Assembly (NCBI GenBank): GCA_963713965.1
Contig: OY970217.1
Location: forward strand, 3,100,001 to 3,164,000
From: CALAGB01 sp963713965
Lineage (GTDB): Bacteria > Chloroflexota > Chloroflexia > Thermomicrobiales > Thermomicrobiaceae
Direction: 5' to 3'
DNA: 64,000 nucleotides
Position numbers and translations under genes: made by a program
Part shown: one piece after another, positions 24,155 to 32,863 of the stretch
Layout: each line of letters begins with the position of its first letter
How positions within the stretch are numbered: the stretch's first letter is position 1
Notes under the pieces: model-generated
The model's database searches: none
What the model was told of the DNA's origin: nothing
What the model saw: the letters and a program-made list of their open reading frames with translations, nothing else

Positions 24155-26788
24155 CTACTTATCCTTGTCCACGTCTCCCAGCGCGGCATGCGCTGCTGAG
24201 AGTCGGGCGATCGGTACGCGGTATGGTGAGCAACTGACGTAGTTCAGCCCCGCCTGGTGGCAGAATTCGACGCTGCTTGGGTCACCGCCATGTTCTCCGC
24301 AGATGCCCAGCTTGATGTCCGGGCGCGTCTTTCGGCCTCGCTCGGTCGCGATTTCGATGAGCGCGCCGACGCCCTTGCGGTCGATCGACTGGAACGGATC
24401 CGCATCGAGAATGCCCTTCTCGACGTAGAAGGGGAGGAAGCGGCCCGAATCGTCTCGGCTCATGCCGAACGCTGTCTGCGTCAGGTCGTTCGTGCCGAAG
24501 CTGAAGAACTCGGCCTCTTCGGCAATCTCGTCCGCGGTGAGTGACGCACGTGGTAGCTCGATCATCGTGCCGACCGAGTACTCGACCCTCTTGCCAGCCT
24601 TGGAGAACAACTCTTCGGCGATCGAATCAACCACCTCCCGCTGTAATCGCAGCTCGTGTACGTCCCCGACCAGCGGAATCATGATCTCCGGGAAGACGCC
24701 AATGCCCTGATCAGCGCACTCTAGCGCCGCGCCGATGATGGCGCGCGCCTGCATCTTGGTGATTTCAGGCGCGGTAATACCGAGTCGGCAGCCTCGATGG
24801 CCAAGCATTGGATTGGCCTCCGCCAGGGACGTCACCTTGTTCTTGATCACCTCCGCGTCGACGTTCAAGGTGCTCGCCAGATCTTGTATTTCCTCGTCGG
24901 TATGCGGCAGGAACTCGTGCAACGGCGGATCGAGCGTACGGATCGTGACCGGTAGCCCGTCCATGGCCTTGAAGATGCCGATGAAGTCTTGCTTCTGCAT
25001 CGGTTCGAGCTTGGCTAGCGCCGCCCGTCTTTCTTCATCGGTGCTGGCAATGATCATCTCGCGCATCGCCAGAATGCGATCGCCTTCGAAGAACATGTGC
25101 TCGGTGCGGGTCAGACCGATGCCTTCCGCCCCCAGTTCACGCGCCTTGTCGGCGTCCTGCGGCGTGTCGGCATTGGCCCGGACGCCGAGCTTGCGGAAAT
25201 CATCCGCCCAACCAAGCAGCGTCGAGACGTTGCCGCCAACTTGCGGCGGAATCGTCGGGATCTCGCCCAGCATCACTTCGCCGGTCGAGCCGTCGATCGT
25301 GATGAAATCGCCCTTATTGACGGTTGCGCCGTTGACTGAGATCGTCTGACTGGCGTAGTTGACGTTGAGCGCCGAACAGCCCACGACCGCCGGTTTGCCC
25401 ATGCCGCGAGCAACCACCGCCGCGTGCGACGTCATGCCGCCACGCGCCGTCAGCACTGCCTTGGCCACAAGCATCCCGTGGAAATCCTCTGGAGAGGTTT
25501 CAATGCGGACCAAGATCACCGGCTCGCCGCTCTCGCCTTGTGCTTTCGCTTCGTCGGCGTCGAAGACGACTTTACCACTGGCAGCGCCAGGGCTTGCCGG
25601 TAATCCCTGTGCCAGGACTGTCCGTTCTTGATTCTCGTCTATCATCGGGTGTAAGAGCTGATCGAGGTGGTCGGGTTCGACTCGTTGGACGGCCTCCTCG
25701 TGCGAGATCAGCCCCTCTTCTGCCATATCGACCGCGACTGTCACCGCTGCCTGACCCGTCCGTTTGCCAGTACGGGTCTGCAGCATATAGAGCGTGCCAT
25801 TCTGGATGGTGAACTCCAGATCCTGCATGTCTCGGTAGTGCTTCTCGAGCTGTTCAGCGATTCCGAGCAGTTGATCGTAGGCGGACTTGAGCGCCGGGTC
25901 GTCACCCATCGTTTGGATCTCTTGTGGAGTGCGTACTCCCGCAACGACGTCCTCGCCTTGCGCGTTGGTCAGGAACTCGCCGAAGAGCGTCTGGTCACCG
26001 GTGCTCGGATTGCGGGTGAAGGCGACGCCCGTCGCGCAGTCAGGCCCCATGTTTCCATAGACCATGGTTTGCACGTTGACGGCAGTTCCGAGGTCGTGGG
26101 GGATGTTGTTAGCGTTGCGGTAGTTAATCGCCCGTCGATTATTCCAGGACTTGAAGACGGCGGTGATGGCGAAGCGGAGCTGATCCCACGGGTCTTCCGG
26201 GAATGCCTGACCGCTTTCTCGCTTCACGATCTCCTTGAACTCGCCGACCATCTGCTTCAGGTTTTCGGCCGGAATCTCGAAGTCCTGTTCGATGCGCAGG
26301 CGGCGTTTATGTGCGTCGATCACGTCCTCGAACAGGTCAGAGTCAACGTCGAGCACCACTTTGGCGAACATTTGAACGAGGCGGCGATAGCAGTCGTAGG
26401 CGAATCGCGGATCGGCCTGAGCGGCCAATCCCTGGACCGTCGTGTCATTCAGCCCCAGATTCAGGATGGTGTCCATCATGCCGGGCATGGAGAATCTGGC
26501 CCCGGATCGTACCGAGAAGAGGAGCGGGTGTGCTGCATCTCCAAAGTCTCGGCCCATAGCCTGTTCCACGTCCTTGAGGCTGGCGGAAACCTGGTCCCAC
26601 ATCCCATCTGGAAACTGGTCGCCCGCGCTTAGAAACGCATTACAGGCTTCCGTGGTGATGGTGAATCCTGGCGGAACCGGCAGGTCGGCATTGGTCATCT
26701 CCGCCAGATTGGCGCCTTTGCCTCCTAAGAGATCACGCATGTTCGCGTTTCCATCGCGGAAGAGATATACCCAGCGATGACTATCCAT
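24155..26788 (-). CDS. ppdK: Pyruvate, phosphate dikinase
   Basis: Interconverts pyruvate, ATP and Pi with phosphoenolpyruvate, AMP and PPi. 877 residues, full length. The N-terminal nucleotide-binding domain begins FRDGNANMRDLLGGKGANLAEM. The phosphohistidine domain shows GGMTSHAAVVARGMGKPAVVG with the catalytic His. The C-terminal TIM barrel carries GLTRTEHMFF and the catalytic Cys loop KLGICGEHGGDP. The ATG has AAAGGAG about 10 bases upstream. A regulatory-protein (PDRP) gene is not adjacent. Confidence 0.97.
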   Translation of the reverse strand: MDSHRWVYLFRDGNANMRDLLGGKGANLAEMTNADLPVPPGFTITTEACNAFLSAGDQFPDGMWDQVSASLKDVEQAMGRDFGDAAHPLLFSVRSGARFSMPGMMDTILNLGLNDTTVQGLAAQADPRFAYDCYRRLVQMFAKVVLDVDSDLFEDVIDAHKRRLRIEQDFEIPAENLKQMVGEFKEIVKRESGQAFPEDPWDQLRFAITAVFKSWNNRRAINYRNANNIPHDLGTAVNVQTMVYGNMGPDCATGVAFTRNPSTGDQTLFGEFLTNAQGEDVVAGVRTPQEIQTMGDDPALKSAYDQLLGIAEQLEKHYRDMQDLEFTIQNGTLYMLQTRTGKRTGQAAVTVAVDMAEEGLISHEEAVQRVEPDHLDQLLHPMIDENQERTVLAQGLPASPGAASGKVVFDADEAKAQGESGEPVILVRIETSPEDFHGMLVAKAVLTARGGMTSHAAVVARGMGKPAVVGCSALNVNYASQTISVNGATVNKGDFITIDGSTGEVMLGEIPTIPPQVGGNVSTLLGWADDFRKLGVRANADTPQDADKARELGAEGIGLTRTEHMFFEGDRILAMREMIIASTDEERRAALAKLEPMQKQDFIGIFKAMDGLPVTIRTLDPPLHEFLPHTDEEIQDLASTLNVDAEVIKNKVTSLAEANPMLGHRGCRLGITAPEITKMQARAIIGAALECADQGIGVFPEIMIPLVGDVHELRLQREVVDSIAEELFSKAGKRVEYSVGTMIELPRASLTADEIAEEAEFFSFGTNDLTQTAFGMSRDDSGRFLPFYVEKGILDADPFQSIDRKGVGALIEIATERGRKTRPDIKLGICGEHGGDPSSVEFCHQAGLNYVSCSPYRVPIARLSAAHAALGDVDKDK

Positions 26789-26900
26789 ACTGCTCGGCTC
26801 CTTTCGTGGTCCTCTCCCTAGCCCTGGGTTGATTAGAACGCTCGGCGAGCGGAGCGAAACACTCGACGTGCCCGCGCTCCAGGCGTTCTGGTTCGAATCA

Positions 26901-29111
26901 TTAGTCGGTTTGCAGATTCGCCAGACTGGCCATCAAGCGCTTCTGACCGTGGCGCTTGAACTCGACGGTCACTTCTTGATCGCCGCTGATGTCACGGACC
27001 TGAAGTACCACACCGTCGCCAAACCGGTCGTGAAAGACGCGCACGCCGACCGTCAGTGGGACCAACGACACGTGAGGGACCTCACGCTCCGCTTTGCGCT
27101 GTCCGCTGCCAGAATAACTGCCGTTACTGCCAAAGTTTGATCCCGACGTGCGTGCGTTGACCACGTCGAGTAGCTCAGCGGGAATCGCCTCGATGAATCG
27201 GGAGCGTAGGCTCAAGTCACCGTAGCCATACATCGCACGCCGAAACACATGTGAGATGTAGACGCGCTGTTTCGCGCGGGTGACCCCTACATAGAACAGG
27301 CGCCGCTCTTCTTCGAGCTGAGTCTCGCTATCCATCGATCGAGAATGAGGCAAGATCCCTTCCTCGGCTCCAACAAGGAAGACGACGGGGAACTCCAACC
27401 CTTTGGCGGCATGCAGTGTGATCAGTGTCACCTGGTCGTCACTGTCGGCGATCGTGTCGGCATCGGCGACGAGCGCCGACTCTTCAAGGAACGTTTGCAG
27501 CGCCGATGATTCAGGAAGGTCGTCGTAGCCACTCAAGACTGCTCGCAGCTGCAGCACGTTCTCCCAGCGGTCGATCGATTCCGGATCGCCGTTGTCCTGG
27601 AACTGGGCGGCAAATCCGGTCTGTTCCATGGCCAGGTCGAAAAGCTCGGTCAGGGTCACTGTGTGCGATGCCTCGACCAGTCCCGAGAGAACACCGTATA
27701 CGTCGGCCAGCAGTCTCGCCGCGCGCGAACCTACCTCAGGTGGGCTCAGATCGACCGAGCCATCGAGCGCTCCGAGCGCCTCATAAACCGAGCGATTGTG
27801 CTCTCGTGTCCAGCCGTCCAGCAACTGCAGCGTGCGATTGCCGATGCCCTTGCCGAACGGGGTGTTCTGCAGCACGCGTTGCAGGCTAACGGCGTCGTTT
27901 GGATTCGCGACCAGACGCAGGATCGCCATGGCGTCCTTGATCTCGCGCCGCTCGTAGAACCGGGTACCGCCGATGAGCTGGTACGGAATCTCGCTGCGGA
28001 TGAACGCTTCTTCGAGCGGTCGGCTTTGGGCGTTGGTTCGATACATCACAGCGCAGTCGCTGAAGCGCAGAGTTCCGTTGAAGGTCAGTCGTCGGATCTC
28101 GCTGACGACGAACTGTGCCTCCTGGCCCTCATCGAAGAGCTCGCGAATCGATATCGGCTCGCCAAGCGGGTTGTCCGTGCGCAGCTTGCGTTGGATGCGC
28201 TGCGTATTCGCTCGGATGATGCTGTCGGCTGCCTGGACGATTGATTGCGTCGAACGGTAGTTCAATTCTAGGTGGATCTCGGTGGCGTCGGGATAGTCTC
28301 GCTTGAAATCAAGGATGTTGCGGATGTCGGCATGGCGCCAGCCATAGATTGACTGATCGGGATCGCCCACCACACAGATGTTGCGGTGAGATGCCGCGAG
28401 GGCATGAACCAGGAGATACTGCACCCGGTTGGTGTCCTGGTATTCGTCGACCAGAACATAGCGATACAGATCCTGGTAGCGATGCAAGACGTCCGGCTGC
28501 TCGTCGAACAACCTCAGCGTCTCGGCCAGCAGGTCGTCAAAATCGAGCGCGCGGTTGCGTCGTAGCGTCTCCTGGTAGATCGGGTAGATGCGAGCGACGA
28601 CCTCTTCCCAATAGCTCTGCACTTGTTCAGTGAAGCGCTCCGGCGGGATGAACTGACTCTTCGCGGCCGAAATGCGACTGAGGATGGGCCTAGCGGCAAA
28701 CTGTTTAGGATCGAGGTTGAGAGACTTCAGCGCCTGCTTGATTGCTTCCATCTGATCCGAGTCGTCGTAGATGGTGAAACGTGGATCGACGTTGATGTGC
28801 TGCGCGTCGCGGCGCAGGATGCGGGCGCAAGTGGCGTGAAACGTTCCCACTGTGAGTTGACGTGATCGCTCGAGTCCGACAAGCGCTTCGAGGCGTTCAC
28901 GCATCTCGCGCGCGGCCTTATTGGTGAACGTGACCGCGAGAATGTGCCAGGGAGAAACACCGCGTTCTTCGATCAGGTAGGCGACGCGGTGCGTCAATAC
29001 GCGAGTCTTGCCGCTGCCCGGTCCTGCCACGATCAGCACCGGTCCGTCGGACGCCATGACGGCCTGACGCTGGGCGTCGTTCAAACCATCCAGCAATGTG
29101 GCTGGACCCAC
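26901..29111 (-). CDS. pcrA: UvrD/PcrA-type DNA helicase
   Basis: Superfamily 1A 3'-5' helicase in repair and replication-conflict resolution. 736 residues. Motifs in order: Q motif LNDAQRQAV, Walker A AGPGSGKTRVLTHR, TFTNKAAREM, VDEYQDTN (motif II), GDPDQSIYGWR (III), ELNYRST (IV), TLHAAKGLEFPVVFL (V) and VGVTRAKQRVY (VI). The C-terminus (HDRFGDGVVLQV to the end) is the Tudor-like PcrA tail that contacts RNA polymerase. Start is GTG 29111 with AAGGGGA 6 bases upstream. Closest by features to PcrA. Confidence 0.95.
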   Translation of the reverse strand: MGPATLLDGLNDAQRQAVMASDGPVLIVAGPGSGKTRVLTHRVAYLIEERGVSPWHILAVTFTNKAAREMRERLEALVGLERSRQLTVGTFHATCARILRRDAQHINVDPRFTIYDDSDQMEAIKQALKSLNLDPKQFAARPILSRISAAKSQFIPPERFTEQVQSYWEEVVARIYPIYQETLRRNRALDFDDLLAETLRLFDEQPDVLHRYQDLYRYVLVDEYQDTNRVQYLLVHALAASHRNICVVGDPDQSIYGWRHADIRNILDFKRDYPDATEIHLELNYRSTQSIVQAADSIIRANTQRIQRKLRTDNPLGEPISIRELFDEGQEAQFVVSEIRRLTFNGTLRFSDCAVMYRTNAQSRPLEEAFIRSEIPYQLIGGTRFYERREIKDAMAILRLVANPNDAVSLQRVLQNTPFGKGIGNRTLQLLDGWTREHNRSVYEALGALDGSVDLSPPEVGSRAARLLADVYGVLSGLVEASHTVTLTELFDLAMEQTGFAAQFQDNGDPESIDRWENVLQLRAVLSGYDDLPESSALQTFLEESALVADADTIADSDDQVTLITLHAAKGLEFPVVFLVGAEEGILPHSRSMDSETQLEEERRLFYVGVTRAKQRVYISHVFRRAMYGYGDLSLRSRFIEAIPAELLDVVNARTSGSNFGSNGSYSGSGQRKAEREVPHVSLVPLTVGVRVFHDRFGDGVVLQVRDISGDQEVTVEFKRHGQKRLMASLANLQTD

Positions 29112-29201
29112 GATTATCCCCTTCGTTACACAGAAAAATCAGACCCGGCGGGCACGCGTTGCCTTCGATTGTACCATCACGCACTGTCCGTTCGGCCTGA
29201 G

Positions 29202-29230
29202 TTGACGCTCGTCGTGGGGATTGTTAGACT
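29202..29230 (+). promoter_or_regulatory. Promoter of tRNA-Met
   Basis: TTGACG (29202-29207), a 17-base spacer and TAGACT (29225-29230), 17 bases before the tRNA 5' end. Confidence 0.6.
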
Positions 29231-29247
29231 CCGAGGTGCGAAAATTA

Positions 29248-29322
29248 GCCGGTGTAGCTCAGTGGTAGAGCAGGGGACTCATAAGCCCTTGGTCGGCTGT
29301 TCAAATCAGCCCACCGGCACCA
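29248..29322 (+). tRNA. tRNA with anticodon CAT, probably elongator tRNA-Met
   Basis: Acceptor GCCGGTG/CACCGGC, anticodon loop CTCATAA (CAT), CCA encoded at 29320-29322. The base pair next to the loop is A-G (mismatch). A lysidine-modified tRNA-Ile2 also has CAT and cannot be excluded; initiator features (GGG/CCC anticodon stem with a C1-A72 mismatch) are not all present. Confidence 0.88.
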
Positions 29323-29326
29323 CGGT

Positions 29327-29350
29327 TGCCCCGCGTGGACGGGGCATTTT
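29327..29350 (+). terminator. Terminator of tRNA-Met
   Basis: TGCCCCG (29327-29333) and CGGGGCA (29340-29346), loop CGTGGA, followed by TTTT. Confidence 0.75.
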
Positions 29351-29498
29351 CACGTCTTCAAATCGACATCTCTGAACATTGGAATGCTATGACGCCCACC
29401 GCCGTCGTCCGAACGACGTACGGTTCACATAACCCAAGTTTCAATACAACCAGGGCTACGTTCAATTTTGTAGAGGAAAGTACCGCCCTTGGCGATAC

Positions 29499-29885
29499 CT
29501 AACGTGGTCGTTCGGGTGGTCCAACGGTCTTCGTGACCATCGCGATCAGGGTATCGAGATCGAACGGCTTTTCGAGCGTTTGGCAACGAAGATCGTTGAG
29601 TAGCTCCCGTTTACTTTCAAGCTGTATCGTGTCAGCGGAGCAGACGATCACCGGTATCTTGGTGGTGGCGGGGTCGAGCCGGATCATCTCGAGGACCATC
29701 CAACCAGCGTCCGGCTGTTCGAGACGAACGTCGAGGATGATGAGGTCCGGTTCTTCTTCACGTAGCTGCGTATGCGCTGCGGCGCCCTCTTTGTGCAACA
29801 ACACGTCGTACCCCACATCGCTCAGCAGGTCCAACATGAGTTGCAGAAACGCTGTGTCGTCGTTGATTACAGCGATTTTCGGCAT
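29499..29885 (-). CDS. Receiver-only response regulator
   Basis: 128-residue CheY-like receiver domain with no output domain. Acidic pocket IND-D near residue 8, phosphorylated Asp in LIILDVRLE near residue 52, Ser in IVCSAD, and the conserved Lys in LEKPFDLD. ATG 29885 has GGAGAG upstream and is preferred over an upstream frame extension. No histidine kinase adjoins it, so the partner is unknown. Such stand-alone receivers relay phosphate or act through protein contacts. Confidence 0.88.
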   Translation of the reverse strand: MPKIAVINDDTAFLQLMLDLLSDVGYDVLLHKEGAAAHTQLREEEPDLIILDVRLEQPDAGWMVLEMIRLDPATTKIPVIVCSADTIQLESKRELLNDLRCQTLEKPFDLDTLIAMVTKTVGPPERPR

Positions 29886-30474
29886 GATCGCTCTCCTTGC
29901 ATCGTTACCCAAAACGCAGGGGACGTGCCCTTGGGATTGCTCGCTCTTTTTCTAGCCCCGAATAACCGGCTTCGGTGATTCGGGCATCTCGGGCGCGACT
30001 GAAATCGGTTCGCTCTCTTGTTGTCGATGAAATCGTAGAGCAATTTCGCCTCAAATCCACTTGCAACAGGGCCGGCAAAACGGCCACTCCATCGCTGTTC
30101 GGGAGGCGTGAGGCATCAACCTTGCGGCCACCGATCATGGACAACGCTGTCGACCGTGGATGACGGAGCGCGACGATGTCGATACGGTGTATCGACTCAA
30201 TCCACGTTTGCGGAGCTACGAGAGTCCGTGCGACCGGCAACTGTTCGAACCGGTCCCGTCCGTAACGTCCCTGGTAATGCCGGGCGGTCGTTCGGTGGTG
30301 TCCTCAATATCGGAACCCAAGAGCATTCCGTATGTTTACGCGGAACTGTTGATCTGCGATAATCCGACATACCGACTGACAACCGGGTTCTCGGATCGCG
30401 TCGATTTCAGCTCTTTTGGGGTGGTCGCCGCGACGTCGTCTTGTGCTATTCAGAAGAAAGGAACTGCGTATTCT

Positions 30475-31503
30475 ATGCACCTGAAGAAACGCACCGCGAT
30501 TTTTGGAGCGATCCTGACACTGCTGCTCACGATTCTGTCAACAACGTTCTCGGCGTCGGCTGCTCCCGATCAAGCGAGTTTCTACCTGGTGGCAATCGGT
30601 GATAACGGACAATCCGGTCCTGCCGTTGGCTGCGGAGACAGTCTGGTCGCTGTTACGACCGACATCGGGTCACCGAGTGACACCGAAGGCAAGATCTCAG
30701 CCGCGCTCGGCAAACTCTTCGCGATTCATGACCAGTACTACGGTGAGTCCGGGCTGTACGATGCCCTGTATAATTCGAGCCTCCAGGTCGACAGCGTGAA
30801 TCTGAATGGTTCGAAAGCGGTTGTGAACCTTTCAGGATCATTCAGTCTTGGCGGCGTCTGCGACGATCCTCGTGCCATCGGCCAGATCGAGTCGACGGTC
30901 ACTCAGTTCTCCGACGTGGACAGCACCAATGTGTATCTCAACGGCATCCTGATCCAGGACGTCCTCTCCGGCAAAGGAACTCAACCAGACGTCCGTTACT
31001 TCCCTAAATCCGGCCACTCCGTCGGCCACGGTTTCCTCAAGTATTGGGAGAACTTTGGCGGACTGCCGACCTTTGGTTATCCCATCACCGATGAAATGCA
31101 GGAGAACGGCACCACGGTGCAGTACTTCCAGCGCGCTCGCTTTGAGTGGCACCCTGGGGCCGCACCGCAGCGCTACGATGTGTTGCTCGGGTTGCTCGGA
31201 AATATCATCGCCGCGCCGAAGATGAACGATCAGCCCTTCCAACCGGTCAGCGGTAGCAACGATGCAAATTGCACCTTCTACCAGGCGACCGGTCATCGGC
31301 TCTGCTTCGGGTTCCGTGACTACTGGAAGTCGCACGGCGGACTGGCGATCTTCGGTTATCCGATCAGTGAGGAGTTCCAGGAAAACGGAGTAACCGTTCA
31401 GTACTTCGAACGCCAGCGCCTCGAATACCACCCCGAGAACTCGCCACAATGGCAGGTTGAAGGTGGTTTGCTCGGCACGCAGGTCTACAACCAGATGTAC
31501 TAA
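30475..31503 (+). CDS. Secreted GerMN-domain protein with two FGYP modules
   Basis: 342 residues. Signal peptide ~1-28 (MHLKKRTAIFGAILTLLL...SASA). Residues ~35-160 match the GerMN (sporulation/germination-type) domain: GKISAALGKLF, GLYDALYNSSLQVDSV, AVVNLSGSF, and the closing QIESTVTQFSDVDSTNVYLNG. Two modules follow: FLKYWENFGGLPTFGYPITDEM...TTVQYFQRARFEWHP and FRDYWKSHGGLAIFGYPISEEF...VTVQYFERQRLEYHP, each ending in GLLG. The same architecture ends the 20650-22245 protein. ATG 30475 is supported by AGAAAGGAA. GerMN here does not prove sporulation. Confidence 0.83.
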   Translation: MHLKKRTAIFGAILTLLLTILSTTFSASAAPDQASFYLVAIGDNGQSGPAVGCGDSLVAVTTDIGSPSDTEGKISAALGKLFAIHDQYYGESGLYDALYNSSLQVDSVNLNGSKAVVNLSGSFSLGGVCDDPRAIGQIESTVTQFSDVDSTNVYLNGILIQDVLSGKGTQPDVRYFPKSGHSVGHGFLKYWENFGGLPTFGYPITDEMQENGTTVQYFQRARFEWHPGAAPQRYDVLLGLLGNIIAAPKMNDQPFQPVSGSNDANCTFYQATGHRLCFGFRDYWKSHGGLAIFGYPISEEFQENGVTVQYFERQRLEYHPENSPQWQVEGGLLGTQVYNQMY

Positions 31504-31524
31504 CCGTATTCTGAGACCTCAACC

Positions 31525-31558
31525 CGGGCGGTATGTGAATGCCGCCCGCTCTTTTTGT
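31525..31558 (+). terminator. Terminator after the GerMN-FGYP gene
   Basis: CGGGCGG (31525-31531) pairs with CCGCCCG (31542-31548); TTTTT at 31552-31556. Confidence 0.75.
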
Positions 31559-31861
31559 CTCCTATCGCACGTGACGCGAACGCGGCGTGGGTTGATGCGG
31601 CGACTCGGCGCCAGTCAGCACACTACAACGGCTACGTCCGCCCCCAAAGTCCTCTCAAAACTGGCACGAATTATGCTCTCAAATCGTAAGAGCAACCAGC
31701 AAAGGAGCTCTGCTAGCGGCCGTTCACAATTGGGTGGCCGGAGGTGGAGTGTGGATACCACAGCACCGATTGGAGTGAGGTAAACAGTGCCTCTATCCTC
31801 GATCTTCGGGCTGAACGCTCCAGGTCCAGGTAGTGGTCGAAGATGAAAGAACCGGAAACTC

Positions 31862-32116
31862 ATGAAATTCAGGATTGTGGCCTCATCACCCCGTAAGCCG
31901 GGCGATCTCATCGTGCAAGAACAGGCTGGCAAGTTGCGGGCGTTCGTTGGTGCGACAGGAACCTTGAGTCAGGGCTTGCTCCACGCTGACTTTTTTCAGG
32001 CGCTGCTGCGAAGTAAGAATTGGTGTCGAGTGGACGACCAACGCTGGTACTCGATAGAAGAGCTGAAGCGGCAGTTTGGCGGAAGCAAGTCTCAGAGACC
32101 TAAGGCAACCGCGTAG
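31862..32116 (+). CDS. Small basic hypothetical protein
   Basis: 84 residues, starting MKFRIVASSPRKPGDL and ending GGSKSQRPKATA; no signal or membrane segment. The middle contains HADFFQALLRSKNWCRVDD and WYSIEELKRQF, possibly one small alpha/beta domain. Not recognised. Support comes from the isolated position and a perfect terminator 30 bases downstream. The 350 bases before it hold only the previous terminator. Confidence 0.55.
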   Translation: MKFRIVASSPRKPGDLIVQEQAGKLRAFVGATGTLSQGLLHADFFQALLRSKNWCRVDDQRWYSIEELKRQFGGSKSQRPKATA

Positions 32117-32146
32117 CAATCCCGAGCGATCGTCAAAGAAGAAGTA

Positions 32147-32176
32147 CGGGATCGGCCGAGAGGCCGATCCCGTTTT
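32147..32176 (+). terminator. Strong intrinsic terminator
   Basis: Perfect 11-bp stem CGGGATCGGCC (32147-32157) with GGCCGATCCCG (32162-32172), tetraloop GAGA, then TTTT. Confidence 0.85.
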
Positions 32177-32202
32177 CAGCGCGGTTTATCGTGAATGCCT
32201 GG

Positions 32203-32478
32203 TTAGGACTCCTGGTTGAGCGTGAAACCCTGCATATCCGAGTTGTCAACGTAGTCGATTACCACGGCCTGGAGTGGCTCGACGAGCTGATGTGGGATGA
32301 TCATCACGGTGTTGCCATCGCGCTCGATGACTTCGTCCTGTTCCTCCGGCGTGGCCGCGGTGAAACCGAGTTTGCCACCCTCACGGGGAGTCAGCGCGAC
32401 TCCCTGACCTGGAAGCAATCCGCTCTGATCTCGCATTGTCTCGAGCTGATCCATTGCCGTGTCGGTAATCCGTACCAT
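32203..32478 (-). CDS. HesB/IscA-fold protein lacking the cluster cysteines
   Basis: 91 residues with the whole HesB/IscA pattern: VRITDTAMDQLETMR, the beta strand GGKLGFTAATPEEQDEVIE, DGNTVMIIPHQLVEPLQAVVIDYV, and QGFTLNQES. None of the three ligand cysteines is present; the protein has no cysteine at all. It therefore cannot hold an Fe-S cluster in the usual way. Cysteine-free relatives are common in Actinobacteria and Chloroflexota and have no established role to my knowledge. Start ATG 32478 with GGAAGG upstream. 32479-32863 shows no gene. Confidence 0.78.
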   Translation of the reverse strand: MVRITDTAMDQLETMRDQSGLLPGQGVALTPREGGKLGFTAATPEEQDEVIERDGNTVMIIPHQLVEPLQAVVIDYVDNSDMQGFTLNQES

Positions 32479-32863
32479 GTAGGGTCCTTCCTGTGTGAAA
32501 CTAAGCCACCCACGACAGCGTGGTGCGGAATGGCAGCAATGTCTTCGATACGGAGTTGGCGTCTCACAATCTGTTCCACCATACCCAATTCGACCTAGAC
32601 AGCTAGTTCAAGACTCGTCCGCCTCGCATTGCCCGTTCGACCTTATTCGCCGCATCATTCGCACCACGACGGTGAAAACGGGCTCTTGCCTCCATGCCGT
32701 TGAATTCGAACGCCCAGATGCATCGGTCGCTTTAGTGCGGGACCTATGCACTACTCGCAGTTCGACGGTGAAACGCGAATTCAGTTGCCGAAACGGTTGA
32801 TTCGTCCGATGTGACTTGCGATGCTGGCAGCGTTGTATCGGACCGGGGAAGGGGAGGTACGTG

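Noticed and set aside
30160..30474. Long N-terminal extension of the GerMN-FGYP protein
   Set aside because: The extension lacks a ribosome site and would bury the signal peptide that begins at ATG 30475.
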